Shown: positions 1-11,400 of the stretch, in pieces
Numbering within the stretch: position 1 is the first letter of the stretch
How the letters are laid out: each line of letters opens with the position of its first letter
Assembly: GCA_002284615.2 (NCBI GenBank)
Contig: MU070186.1
Coordinates: 24,986-79,363, forward strand
Direction of reading: 5' to 3'
Length of the DNA stretch: 54,378 nucleotides
Source of the DNA: Dunaliella salina
Lineage: Eukaryota; Chlorophyta; Chlorophyceae; Chlamydomonadales; Dunaliellaceae
Notes under the pieces: model-generated
Told to the model about the DNA's origin: nothing
What the model saw: only the letters and a program-made list of their open reading frames with translations
Database searches by the model: none
Translations under genes and position numbers: made by a program

Positions 1-414
1 CCTCTGGCAGCCATCTTGCAAGCCATGCACACGCCCTCTGGCAGCCATCACCAATTGGTGCTGCACCAATTAACTCTTTAGAATTTCACAAATCTGAATG
101 TGCAGATGTTTCATAACACTCCTTTTATCCAGTAAACAGAGTTTCAAGCAAATCCGTGAAGCTCAGGTATCGCCTGAGTCCCCAGAAGAAGCAAGCCTCT
201 GCTCAGCCTCTGTTCAGCCTCAGATGAGCTACCACAAAAATTACCATAATTATTTAGATAAGTATTTTTTTTTCGTGCGATATATGGTTTCTGAGGAGGA
301 ACCTCCCTGCAACATGATCGATTTTTTGTAGCCGGACCATCAAAGCTGAATTTCTACAGTGTCGTTCTAGTTCATGAAGTTTTCGACAGGTCGCCGAATG
401 GCCAGACTACCTGT

Positions 415-534
415 GGCTGCTTTGTTTTCGTCGCTTGACTACGCACGTGCTTGCAATTGCTAGTGAGGTACGTCGGCTGCTTTGTCTTCGTCGCTTGACT
501 ACGCCCGAGCTTGCAATTGCTAGTGAGGTACGTC
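415..534. repeat. 60-bp tandem duplication, two copies
   Basis: Two head-to-tail copies (415-474 and 475-534) share the GGCTGCTTTG start and the GTGAGGTACGTC end and differ at only a few positions. The copies are exactly 60 bp, so the two are in the same reading frame, but the frames around them look non-coding. Nothing else is supported in 1-865. Confidence 0.9.
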
Positions 535-865
535 ACTGATAACCAGCAGGCGGGGCGTCGACACGAACAACAAGTGGCCACTACTGGGGTGGGTTCTCGC
601 ATATGCGAGCCGATGCATCCCTGGTGAATCACTTGCCACAGAAATTTTAAAATGCAAGCATTTCCTCCAAGTGACAAACCAAACTGCTGAAAGCTGGCTA
701 AGCAAGCAGGTTCGCAGTAAGGAGGCTGTGTCAGAAATTATGTTTTGGCTTTTGAGTTGGCTTGGAGTGTGGGGAGCGCCAAAAGCTAAATGTACGGGTA
801 GAAGTTTTCCGATTCCTATGAGTTTAGGGTCTGAGTGCCCCTTGTTTAGGGTCCGTGTGCCCCCC

Positions 866-944
866 TTTTAGGTTAGGTTAGGTTTAGGTTAGGATTAGGT
901 TAGAGTTAGGGTTAGGAATTAGCGGTTAGGGTTAGGTTTAGGGG
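866..944. repeat. Interstitial telomere-like tract (degenerate TTTAGGG/TTAGGG)
   Basis: About 80 bp consists almost only of GGTTAGG, GGTTTAGG and GGGTTAGG units with single-base variants. TTTAGGG is the common green-plant and algal telomere repeat. The tract sits inside the window with ordinary sequence on both sides and is degenerate. It is therefore read as an internal telomere-like microsatellite, not a chromosome end. Confidence 0.75.
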
Positions 945-1358
945 CAATTGCGACCTGAGTTTAGGGGTCATGTGACTGAGTTACCCGTACCTTTAGTCTT
1001 AGGCTGGGGAGCTTGAGTCTGTGCGTGTGTGCGCATGTGACAACTGGTGACAACATTTGCGATTGTACACAACCTGTCTGAAAAAGAAACGTCTGCACAA
1101 GCAAAAGGCCAACATGAAAAAAAGGTCCCCTTACTAATGATCATGAGCTGGAAGCCACTCCATCAGCATCTATGCTACGAGCTGAATAAAGAAAATGTAC
1201 CTGGAAGAGTGCACAGGGTGACACGTGTTACCCAGAATATTTATTAATATTACTCAGGATGCCAATGCAAGCTATAAGCTCGCAACCCCTGGTTGCACAC
1301 TTGAAAATAAAGTACCTCTCACAGCCAGATTCTCGATCCAGGTGCTTTAATCTCCACC

Positions 1359-1379
1359 ATATATATATATATGTATATT

Positions 1380-1420
<41 letters not shown>
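1359..1420. repeat. AT microsatellite
   Basis: An (AT)n run, interrupted once near 1373-1382, abuts the left arm of the 76-bp palindrome that follows. Confidence 0.9.
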
Positions 1421-1424
<4 letters not shown>

Positions 1425-1496
1425 TTTGAAATGACAATACTTTAAGGGATATATATATATATATATATCCCTTAAAGTATTGTCATTTCAAATCTA
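1421..1496. repeat. 76-bp perfect palindrome with AT core
   Basis: The left arm 1421-1448 (TAGATTTGAAATGACAATAC followed by TTTAAGGG) and the right arm 1469-1496 are exact reverse complements over all 28 bases. The 20-bp centre is pure (AT)n and is itself self-complementary, so the whole 76 bp can fold as one uninterrupted hairpin or cruciform. Perfect arm identity suggests recent origin or active homogenisation. It could be a foldback mini-element inserted in an AT repeat, or a replication-slippage or assembly inversion product. Confidence 0.95.
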
Positions 1497-1597
1497 TTCC
1501 CCTTCCTTTGTGGTAAAGTAGCCAGTTGCAAGCAACTCTTTCAAGCCAGTGAGCGTCTCTTTTACCTCAATTGATGTTGGAGAGGATGCTGTGATCT

Positions 1598-1963
1598 CTA
1601 CCCATAAAAATTTCCCTTCAGCAGTTTCCTTCCTTGCAATTCTACCCTCACATGCATGCGCTCATTCCGACTCGCGATCGCTCCAGATCCATGCCACTGC
1701 CCCCAGCATGTGCGTGCCCTTGGAATGCAGTCACTACATGTTGCACAATGTACCAATTCCATACAACTCATGCACATGTTGCTCTGGTGTTTGCAGAAAA
1801 AAGTTGCCTGGATTTTTTGTGCATCTGCCGCGTCGGGGAGTATGAGACGATCCAATCCTTGGACCTGCAGCAGTTTCTTGATGGCACTGTTGCTGGCTGC
1901 CTGTAGGGCACAGACGCAGTCAGGTGTGTCTGCTGCATCCTCTGGCAGGATAACATAGAGCAT
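1598..1963 (-). CDS. Possible exon of an unrecognised minus-strand gene
   Basis: An open frame of 121 codons starts just after a TTTTAG sequence that could be a splice acceptor. Its N-terminal half (starting MLYVILPEDAADTPDCV) has a balanced, protein-like composition. The middle is cysteine-rich, with CKHQSNMCMSCMEL followed by further Cys pairs, vaguely like a zinc-binding module but matching no RING spacing I know. No partner exons were found on this strand, and plus-strand frames are also open here. It may be chance or a decayed transposon frame. Confidence 0.25.
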   Translation of the reverse strand: MLYVILPEDAADTPDCVCALQAASNSAIKKLLQVQGLDRLILPDAADAQKIQATFFCKHQSNMCMSCMELVHCATCSDCIPRARTCWGQWHGSGAIASRNERMHVRVELQGRKLLKGNFYG

Positions 1964-1993
1964 CTAAAAGGCAGCATTCAAATATGCATGCTG

Positions 1994-2191
<198 letters not shown>

Positions 2192-2199
2192 GTCTGTGG

Positions 2200-5100
2200 A
2201 CAAAAAATCTTAAAACTTTGTGGAGTTGATTGTAGATTTTCACAAGGGAATGCTTGAAATGTAAATAGCCTGGAATACCTCAGATGAATGATGATGATGG
2301 AAAATAGCCCAACAGCTCCCAGAAACTGCATCTACAGGATTGTCACAGATTCATGAACATCCAAGTATGGCTGGAGTATGACTTTAAAAGGGTAGTGCAC
2401 TGCAGTCTTCATGTTCTCGTTTAAAACTGTACATGAATACAGTCATTCCGCACAAAACTTTTTTGACCCGCAATTCTCGCCTTATCCCGCAACCCCCCCT
2501 CAATACCTTTTTATTAGTATAACACATTTCCGCAGGGGCAAAAACCCCTACAAGCTATAAGCTGTGGAGCACGACTGCACATGCAGACTGCCTGCAACAA
2601 TGCAGTTGCAGCAGTGTAGCAGCATGTGTGCATGAAAACGTGCATGACACACAACCCCTGTAAAAACTTGATAAGCTACTGTTGAACATTCTGTTGCTTA
2701 AACTGATTGGCTCTGCCTTTTGCTGCTTCACTCCTTCTCAGGAGGCAATTTCTCTAAGCTTCCCATCTTCAGCTGCCTACGTCCATCAGGCAATTTGAAG
2801 TTCTCATTTCTTTCACCATCAGGAATCAAGAACAATTATTATTCACTTTTGCAAGTATTCCAACTTGCTCAAAAATAATTATTTTTATATTATATTATAT
2901 TATAATTTTCAACTTTTGTTGGTGTCCACAGTCATCCCGCACTTCTCAAAAACTGCTTTTACGAAACAATATTTTTACGGTACATTGTCAGAGCTGGCCA
3001 ACTCCCCCCCCCCAAATTGGGTCATAAGTGGTTTGGAGCCCTTATACCAATAGAATGTCATTGCAAAGAAAAAATGGAGTTAAAAGACCCAGCGGTTGCA
3101 ACCAATTGGTCAGGTACAGAATTTCAGCCAATTAATATTATCTTTAAAGAGAATACCTACAGCACCAGGGATGCCGAAAAAGGTCAAATTTTGACCCTCA
3201 TTTTTCCCATGTTTGAATATACAGGATGTAACAGTTAGCATTGTAGGGCTGTTCACCCCCAGACCAAGTTGCTCCAAAGCCATTTTGGACTTCATGAACG
3301 GTTTTCTGGTGTAAAATGGGGCAGCAAAACTGGTCTCAGAATCTGGGATGGTGCAGTGGCTGGGGAGATACAGGAGGTGGGAGGCCAGACATAGTCCGGA
3401 CCCTTGCATTGGTTTTATGAGCCCCGGTTCACCAGCTGTCAGGCTCGAAATTTTGACAGGTCAAACGGCATCGCCTTCCTGACGGGCCACCAAACTCACC
3501 GCTTTTGGGGGACGAGTACTTTTTGTTTACCAATAAATCACTGTTTAAATTTTGGGGCAGCGAATACACATGGCTGGAGCGCCAGCAGCTGTCGCAGAGG
3601 TTTGACCAGTAGAAAGGGACACCCTGGAGCATGCAGCAGCTCGGACAGCCTGGCCAGGCTGCTTCAGCTGCAGGCTGGGAACATGCTGAGTGGGTGGCAA
3701 GGGGTCTGATACGCATGCAGCTCACGCATGCACTCCAGCTGGCCTGCTGGGTGCACTCCCGCACTCAATGAGCACATGCAAGGGCCAATAAGGTCAAAAT
3801 GCACGCATTTGAGGCCAGGGGGCACCTCTGCAACACACCTGACACACCCCCTGCATGCTCACCACTGAAACGCAAAACAGGGGACAGCTGACCATGCGCT
3901 GCCCCAAACCTTGCAGGCCCTGTGTTGGAGGGTGGCTCTAGGCACATGTGAGGTCTGGGAAAGCTTTCAGGGGGCTTGCTGCAACAGGCCTTGGAGGCTG
4001 GGTCTTGGCATATCCGTAAGAAACAAGCTGAAAAAGTCATGTGCAGATTTCCGCTCTGTCATGACCACCAACACACCTTCAGCATGCTACCACGCCCTGC
4101 ATACATTTACCCCCGGAAAATGAGCACGTTTCCCCCAGCAGGTACCCACACACCTGCGCACTCCCAAATTCCCATATAACACCCCTTCAAATTACCATAC
4201 TGGACCCCTATGCCGAGTTTTGTGCCAAAACAATCATCCTGAAGGCACTGTAATGCACCAAAAGCCAATTTTTGTGTCAACACTAAGGCAAATGGGCACC
4301 TCAAAAAGAGATTCATTCTCAAAGTCATCCGTTTTGGTCAAGCAGCACACTATTGGATACCTTGTGATAAAAGAAAAGAATTTCAAAAAGATTTCCTCGA
4401 AAATATTGCCTGGCTGGTCTGGGGTGGGCCCAAACACACATTTTTAGAATTAAAATGCAACGATTCTGGCAGGCATCAGCCCTGGGCAACGTTGTTTCCG
4501 CCCCAATTTGCTCATGCTGCTGTGTCATACTATGCCAAGAAGCTATCCCAAGTCAGGGACAGGGAAATAGTCCTCCACATCTCTTAAGCCATGTTTTGAG
4601 TGGGCAAAATGGCCAAAATGGGGTAAGGCACACATTTTCCAGGTCAGCTTGCCTATGTAGGAGTTGTTCCCCGCAAATAGCATGTCTACAGATAGCTCTC
4701 ATAACAGGCACCTGTCAAAACAAAAATGACAAGATTTCGGCAATTCCCTGGCCAGTTATTAAAGGATAAGTGTGGAAACCTCATGATCTGATTTAAAACG
4801 AGGTTAGGAGCTCCCTTGAGACCCCCCCTGGACCGATTTTCAAACTTCAAAGTATGCAGCCCTTAACATTTACCAAATGTGCACCTAATGTCAAATTTTT
4901 AAGTCGTTTGATGAAAGTCATATCGGGGCGTGAACACCCCTACATTGCGTATAAGAATTACAAATACAAAATTTTGGGATTGAAAGGTGGTCCCAGGGTT
5001 GAGCTGTGGACTATTTTGAGGTGATCTGAAGCCAGGAGAGTGAACTCGGGCCCTACAATTTTTCCATATTTTGGAGAATGTAATGAATTTATAAAGTTAT

Positions 5101-7640
5101 GGTTGGCATTATTAGATTTGAGAAAGGAACCCAGGAAAGAGCATGTTAAGGTATTAGGGTTAGTTGTCCAGCTTTGGTCCATTGTCTCCCTCTGGGAGGA
5201 ATTTGAATTTATACCCTTGTATCTGAATCAAACCAAAAGTTATGGGAACAGAATGTGTGTTGCAGACTCGTGTATGGAATGTGCACATTATGATGAACAA
5301 CTGTCCCTTGAAAATTAATGGAAGGCCTTAAAAAAGCATACCCTTTGCCTGCCATTTGTCTGAAATATTATAAAAATATTTCTTATTATTATCCTCTCCC
5401 CCCACGCAAAGGCCAACAATTCATTTTTTCTGCAATGATTATAATGTCTGGCATGTACACATGCACTAGCGACCTCTAATTTGGAGATGCGGGGAAGGAA
5501 AAGCTTGGGAATCTCCTCTCCCAAGAGTCTGCGCGCAACATGATTTTTATAACAATAATTTGGTCAACAATAAAGGTATTGATGCTAATAGAAGGGCTCT
5601 GCTGGCCCAAATTTTGCAACACCCTTTCAATCATTTGGTCCTCCTCTGTTTCCCTTCACCGCGGGCCCCCACTCCTTTCCTCTGCCATCTACCATGAAAC
5701 AAACACCATAATAGGTCTTGATCAATAAGAAACATTTGCTGTGTCCGCAAAATTTCATGACAGGGGCTCCATGCTCCTTGGTCGCCAATTCTTCCTATGT
5801 ACGGTAGGTACGGGTCAAAACAGGGATTCAGGAATCCATGCGGTGAAGATACTCGCCACCCACCTCCCCCACCCTTCAACCGCACTTTCCAACCAGCACC
5901 GTCCAACACCAGTCTCAGCCTGAGTGGGAGGGTTGCAAGATAGAAATATCTGGGTGAACTTTATGAGCAGACGCAGCCGCAGCTCCAGGACCATCCAAAG
6001 TGCGCCTAACCGATTCAGTCTATTCCCCGGGCTTCACAAAGAATCTTAGAAATTTGGATATTATTTCCCAGGGAGATAAATGCACACTTCTCACTGCTAG
6101 CTGAATCATGCCTTTGGCCTCAGGCCAAAATGGGTTTGCACTCCACTTTTAGCAGTTGAATGAAATGAATTTGAATTGAACATTTAACCAGTCAAGACTC
6201 CCACCGCAATTGACTTCAATCAGAGTTTCCATGAGAGCAGTTGGATTTGTTTGAATATTGATTGTAGTTGGATTCAATCAGAACTGGTTGCCGACTATGA
6301 TCACGTTGTTAAGCGATAAGCTGCTGTTTTAGCTAATCGACTAAAAATACCATTACTGCTTCTTCAATTCAGGTCAGCTGTAGAAACTATCTTCTTTCTT
6401 AATTTTCGCATGTATTTGAGACACATGAGCCCTGCAAGCGAGTGTCAAGTGCATTGATTGAAATGGTACACGGATTAAGCCACACGCGTGCAATTTAGAC
6501 ATTAATGTTCATACCCGACAGCTGAGGAAAATTCAGGACAGAGCAGTGTGTGTAGTGTTTAGCTCCAAGTAGGGAAACAGGCCAAAGGGGAGGGATGCAG
6601 GACATGAAATGAAGTGAGAAATATGAATTGTGTTAAAGCATGCAAATACATGCAAGATTACAGGAATTTACAATGGCATTTATGCTTATCAAGCCTAGTC
6701 ACTGCCAAAGTATATGTAAGATGAATGAGACCCTCGAGATGGGGCTGTGTAAAAAGGACCCCAATAAGCCAAAACACTCAAACATGGTCATGGCATTCAA
6801 GACTTTTTCTGAAACGTAAGCCCATGCATCCTGCTCTACACAAAGGAAGAAACAACCAGGGTTAAGTTCAAGTGCATTTTTCATCAAACGTGGCAGTTGC
6901 ATTCTTGGTTGGAATCCACAGACTTACTTTCAATTGCTTCAGTTGCACATTTCAGCTCAGGACAAGTGTTCTCTAATTCCTAGAGACCATTCATCTTCAT
7001 CCAGCTCAAAAGCCTGCCTCTGGTGGGCAGGCCAAAACACACATCTTAAATTATGCCGTGGCTCCAACTAGGAAGCAGCAGCTGAAGAGTAAAGAAATTC
7101 CAAACTCACAAAGCCAAAAGCAAGCTTAACAGGGGCCTGACTCGGACATCAATGCAGGGGAGCCTAAAACAGGAACATCAAAGCAGCTCCAAATCTGCAG
7201 CATATGTCCAGGATCAGGGGTTAGCACTGTAGAAGGCAAAGCCTGGGCTAATAATGAATCTCAAATATGCCTAACAGGGAAGATGGAAATGCAAGGACAG
7301 CAAAGAGTGACCATTGCAATGATAGTGCCAACAAGTAAAGTGCATGCAAGAAATTCCCACTTTCTCCTTCAGTGTCTGGTCCCGCTCAACGCTAGGTGTT
7401 GAATTGTGGTGTTCAATTATGGAGAGCAATGAAGCAACCCAGGTTGCGTGCCTGTGGCTTCGTGCTGCCTCAAAACAGCTGCTGTTGCGCCCAGGACAAA
7501 TCCTCCAAGACATGTCAAAGACCCCCTCCATCATGATAGCTTTATTTACATTACAATAAGTGGAAGAACAGAGGGAGTAAAGGTCAAGGTTACAACTGGT
7601 GGAGCAGAAAAAAAACAAGTGGAGCAGATGAAATTTGCAT
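2200..7640. other. Non-coding stretch with dispersed repeat fragments, no gene supported
   Basis: No open frame here shows convincing protein composition together with splice sites. Segments at about 3017-3250 and 4800-5165 are diverged copies of a dispersed repeat that recurs at 12430-12860, 24640-24850 and, inverted, at 18740-20140. Diagnostic shared pieces are AAAATGGAGT...AAGACCCAG and CCAGGAGAGTGA...GGTTGGCAT. The missing 5' exon(s) of the large gene beginning at or before 7820 may lie here, but no signal-peptide exon could be identified. Confidence 0.5.
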
Positions 7641-7649
7641 GCGCGCATG

Positions 7650-7658
7650 CACACACAN

Positions 7659-7728
<70 letters not shown>
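7650..7728. repeat. (CA)n microsatellite with one ambiguous base
   Basis: A CA run with an N at 7658, followed by an alternating GCGCGCGC segment. It lies about 90 bp upstream of the first recognised exon of the large surface-protein gene. Confidence 0.95.
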
Positions 7729-7729
<1 letters not shown>

Positions 7730-7819
7730 GCGCGCGCGGCAGTGCTGTCAATAAAAGCTTTTAAATTAGTTTTGCTTCCCATTCACTGATTCCTTCCTCT
7801 GTGAATACACCTCCTGCAG

Positions 7820-8466
7820 GAACATGCTCTGATCCTGTTCCAGTTATGCTGGAAGGGAATAATATAATTGAATTCCCTAGCACAAACACTTGTGGCTCAA
7901 ACACAAATGACGGAGCTGCTGATGGAAAAGACATGGCATCTGATGATTATATTTTCCAAATCAACAGCAGCCCATTTGAGCGGAACATCCTTGTTGGAGC
8001 TTCAGCGGAACGGATGGACCCTTTCCTAGTTCTCACGGAGCTATGCAGAATGGACCAAACAGCAGACACTGTGGTAATGAATACTCATAGTCTGGAGTGC
8101 TCGAATGCGTAAAAGCCAAGAATCATGTCATGAGCTGACTCAGCATGCAGCTTCAGTAGCTTCTACAGCAACAACAAGACCAGGGCATTGGACCTGTTTC
8201 ATAGAAAAATTGAGTCAAGTTCTACCAAGTGACAAGGGGTCTGAATGCATGCTCACAATATCACATGAAACACATTGATGCTCTTTGCCAAACTACCATT
8301 TGCAGGAGGCTGTAAAAGATGATGATGCAGACTTGGATTTGGGCAGCACAATTAGGTTCAGGGTTCCAGCAGGCGCGCCTTTCTATATTGTGGTAGAGGG
8401 CTACCAGGGTGCAGGCACAGAAGACTGTGGCGAAACAGACATAACATTTCAAGTGGAAACAACATT
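7820..8466 (+). other. PPC-like domain 1 (residues 1-139), two exons
   Basis: It opens with the domain-start signature G-T-C-S-D-P and continues with TCGSN, SDDYIFQI and a strand ending FLVLTELC. The second exon has a D-rich turn (KDDDADLDLGS), then FYIVVEGYQGAG, DCGETDITFQV. This is the PPC pattern: a D/N turn, Ser, and an aromatic-V-x-V-x-G-Y/F strand followed by a Cys-Gly pair. The four Cys (SCxDP-type, TC, LC, DCG) recur in the other copies and could form two disulfides. Unlike domains 4 and 5, the start signature and the next strands share one exon, so an intron was lost here or gained elsewhere. Confidence 0.8.
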
Positions 8467-11400
8467 GTAAGTCTGTTGCTTCCATGAGTATTACCTGCAT
8501 TTCTAGTCAGACTTTCTATCATTCTTCATTGGTTCAAATGGCTGATTCAGTGAAGAGGCGGACGTTTTACGCATTCTTGTTTCTTGTTCTTGCAGCGCAC
8601 CACCGCCCTCTCCTGCCCCTCCCCCATCTCCAATGCCCCCACCATCCCCTTCCCCATTGCCATCGCCCCCACCAAGGTGAGATAACACACATTTGGCTAG
8701 CACAATCTACTTGTAGTAATAAATGGGAATAAAGTCTGAGCCCTGTGACTAGCCTGAATCAAGATGGTCCCCGTTCCTATTCAGCTGGACAGATGCAAAG
8801 CTCCTGGTTTGGCACTCACTAGGAACAGTCAATAACAGGTCATTCTTTGCTTCCACTATGAAAAATACTGCTGTACCTCTGTGCCTTAAGCCTATATTAT
8901 GAAAGAATATATTTTTGGAAATATTGCTGTATCTGTGCCTTAAGCCTATATTCATCAATCACTGGGTATAAGTACAATGTTATATACATGTACATGCACA
9001 AGAGAGTTGTGCGTGCTCTTAGGCTGCGGTCACACAAATTTTTGACTTTTTTTGCCCTTTTTTCACCTGAAAAGTGAGAACTTTTTGCGGTCACACAACA
9101 AATTTTGGATAGTTGAAAAAAATTTAACCTTGCAGCAAAATTTTCCAAATGTCCACAGGATTTTGCTTTTCAAAATTTTCCTTCATTGCTCAGTATCCTG
9201 TAAGCCCCCCTAGCTGTTTGGAGGATTTTTTACTTATCTTCTGGGAGGGACCAATGCTGCTCATCCCTTCATGTGCTGGCCATGGGCCGCAGTTTGTTAC
9301 TGAGCAGTCAGAACCATCCCACAGGGCTTGCAAGGCCCTGATTTCAGCGTTCGCCTTGATTTGGGATGGAAGTGACCATAAAGTGCAACTTTTTTGGGTC
9401 CATGCAAGACAAATTTGTCAAGATTGGGTATTGTGCAGTGTGGAAAACAACAGAGGGTTGACATGTGCACAACCCTGGCTAGACGACCCCATGAATTGAA
9501 TGTCCACGACTGCCATATTCACTTGATAGAAGTCTAATGGTATGAAGATACCAGGTTTGGTACCCAACTGGAGGCCTCCAAAGAGCAACATAGCAAAGTT
9601 TGCAAACAACTTCAAGGTGCAGAGATCTGAAACACTGGGAAGGAAACTCCATGGCCATTTGGTACAACTTGCACACAAACTTACCTCTACCAGACGTGCC
9701 ACTGAAAGTAAAAACACTCATCACAACACTGGTGCCCTGGGGCCGCTTGCAGCCAGAAATCCACTGATTCACATTGACTCCCCTCCCTTTCTGGTGAGGG
9801 AGACTCTCGGCTCGTTGAGCCAATGTGTCTCCCTTTCCTTACTTGATGTAGGGAGAGTTTCAGGGGTTCCTAACTTAGCCATTTTTTAGGGGTCAGTCAC
9901 AGGAAACTTTCCTGAGCCACCCTGGCCAACCCGTCTCCAATTTATTTTGTGCAGTTCTCTTCTATGGTGAAAATGCATGACCCGGCAGGAGGGTAGCAAA
10001 AAATTCTCCAAGGACGGCACGTGTCAATTTTGGGCTGGCCCCCCCNNNCCCCCCCCCCCCCCCCCCCCCNNNANNCCCCTNCCAGTNCCCCAATCCGGAC
10101 AACAAGGGTGCCAACCTGCTCCTCTTTCAAAAAGTTATCAACCTGCATACTCAGCACAATGAAACATTGGCACGCAGCAGAGTTATGGGGCAAAAACTGA
10201 GGAGCGGACGCCCGTGCACACCTGCCCTACCAGGTACCCAGAACTGGCACGTGAGTCTACAAATTGCCCTCCTGATTTCAGCAAGCAAGAGCACATCATA
10301 TATTGTCACTATCCAAGGGAGTCTAGATTGATTTGCTGCATGTTTGCCTCCACACTCCTTGCTGCTCAGACCCTCGCGTGCTTGGCACTGACTCCCAGCC
10401 ATGCACACAGACCCACCCTTTTTTTCAATTTGCACAAAAAGGGTGCCAATCGACAGTTCTTGAGCCCAGGAGTCCCTCGACATATTCAAATTTTTGTGGA
10501 GGTAGCTCAGGAAAAGGGGGGTCCCAAAAAGTCGGAACCCTCCCGACCCCCCTCCCCCCCCCCCTGGACCCCTCCAATTGGACCCATACATATACCAATT
10601 GAGAGCTCTTAATCTCAGAATTTCGAATATATAGTTCTTAATAGGATTGACACGTGCCGTCCAAAAATTACAGGGACGAGACCCTCCTGGACCCAGCAAG
10701 AAAAATGTGGGAAAGTCAGCTTGGTGTATGTGCTAGGTTGCTCAAGAAGAAGAAAGGGGTAAGGTGTGAAAAATGGGAATTTCCCACCCTATCCAATGTC
10801 CTTGAGTTGAACCTCAGGTGTTTAGCTGTGATATATTTGACACCATAGCAAAAGAAATGGGGTCAATTGGTGGCAGAGCTGGTTCACGGTGGGCAAAACA
10901 TTTAGGAGGCCAGGTGGGCCTCTAAGCCCTCATCTCTGTTTTCACTCAAGGAGCACTTTCCATTTTTTCATGTTTTGCTTTTCAACTTTTTTTTTCATGT
11001 TTATTTGATGATTACATTTTCCTACTATATGAAAGCCTAAATTTAAAAACTGGGGTCGAAATCCTGAGGTTTGACCGGATTTCCATCCAAACTTTGACCA
11101 GGCCTAGATCGGGCACCAACTCTGGTGCCAGGACAAAAAGTAGTGCTCACAGAAGCTTTCCGACGCACAAATTTTCATCCAGGCACCAGATTTGGGTGCA
11201 AAGCTGTGGCAAATCAAAGTTGCACACATGAGTTAGGACCCCAGGTCTGGGATTCAGTTGGAGGAGAAAAGCATGAAGTACACAGGCAGTGTGGACAATC
11301 CCCAAATTCATTACAGGAAACCCATGGCGTATACCACACCCTCTTCACCAAGGAAAACAATTTCAATGGAGATGAAGAGGATTACTTGCAGCACTCTTTG

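Noticed and set aside
866..944. True chromosome end
   Set aside because: Tract is short, degenerate and followed by tens of kilobases of ordinary sequence; flank on the other side is also unique.
7271..7729. Minus-strand and plus-strand frames near 7.3-7.6 kb as 5' exon of the surface-protein gene
   Set aside because: Both strands are open, neither has a signal peptide, and no donor gives the 1-nt phase needed by the exon at 7820.
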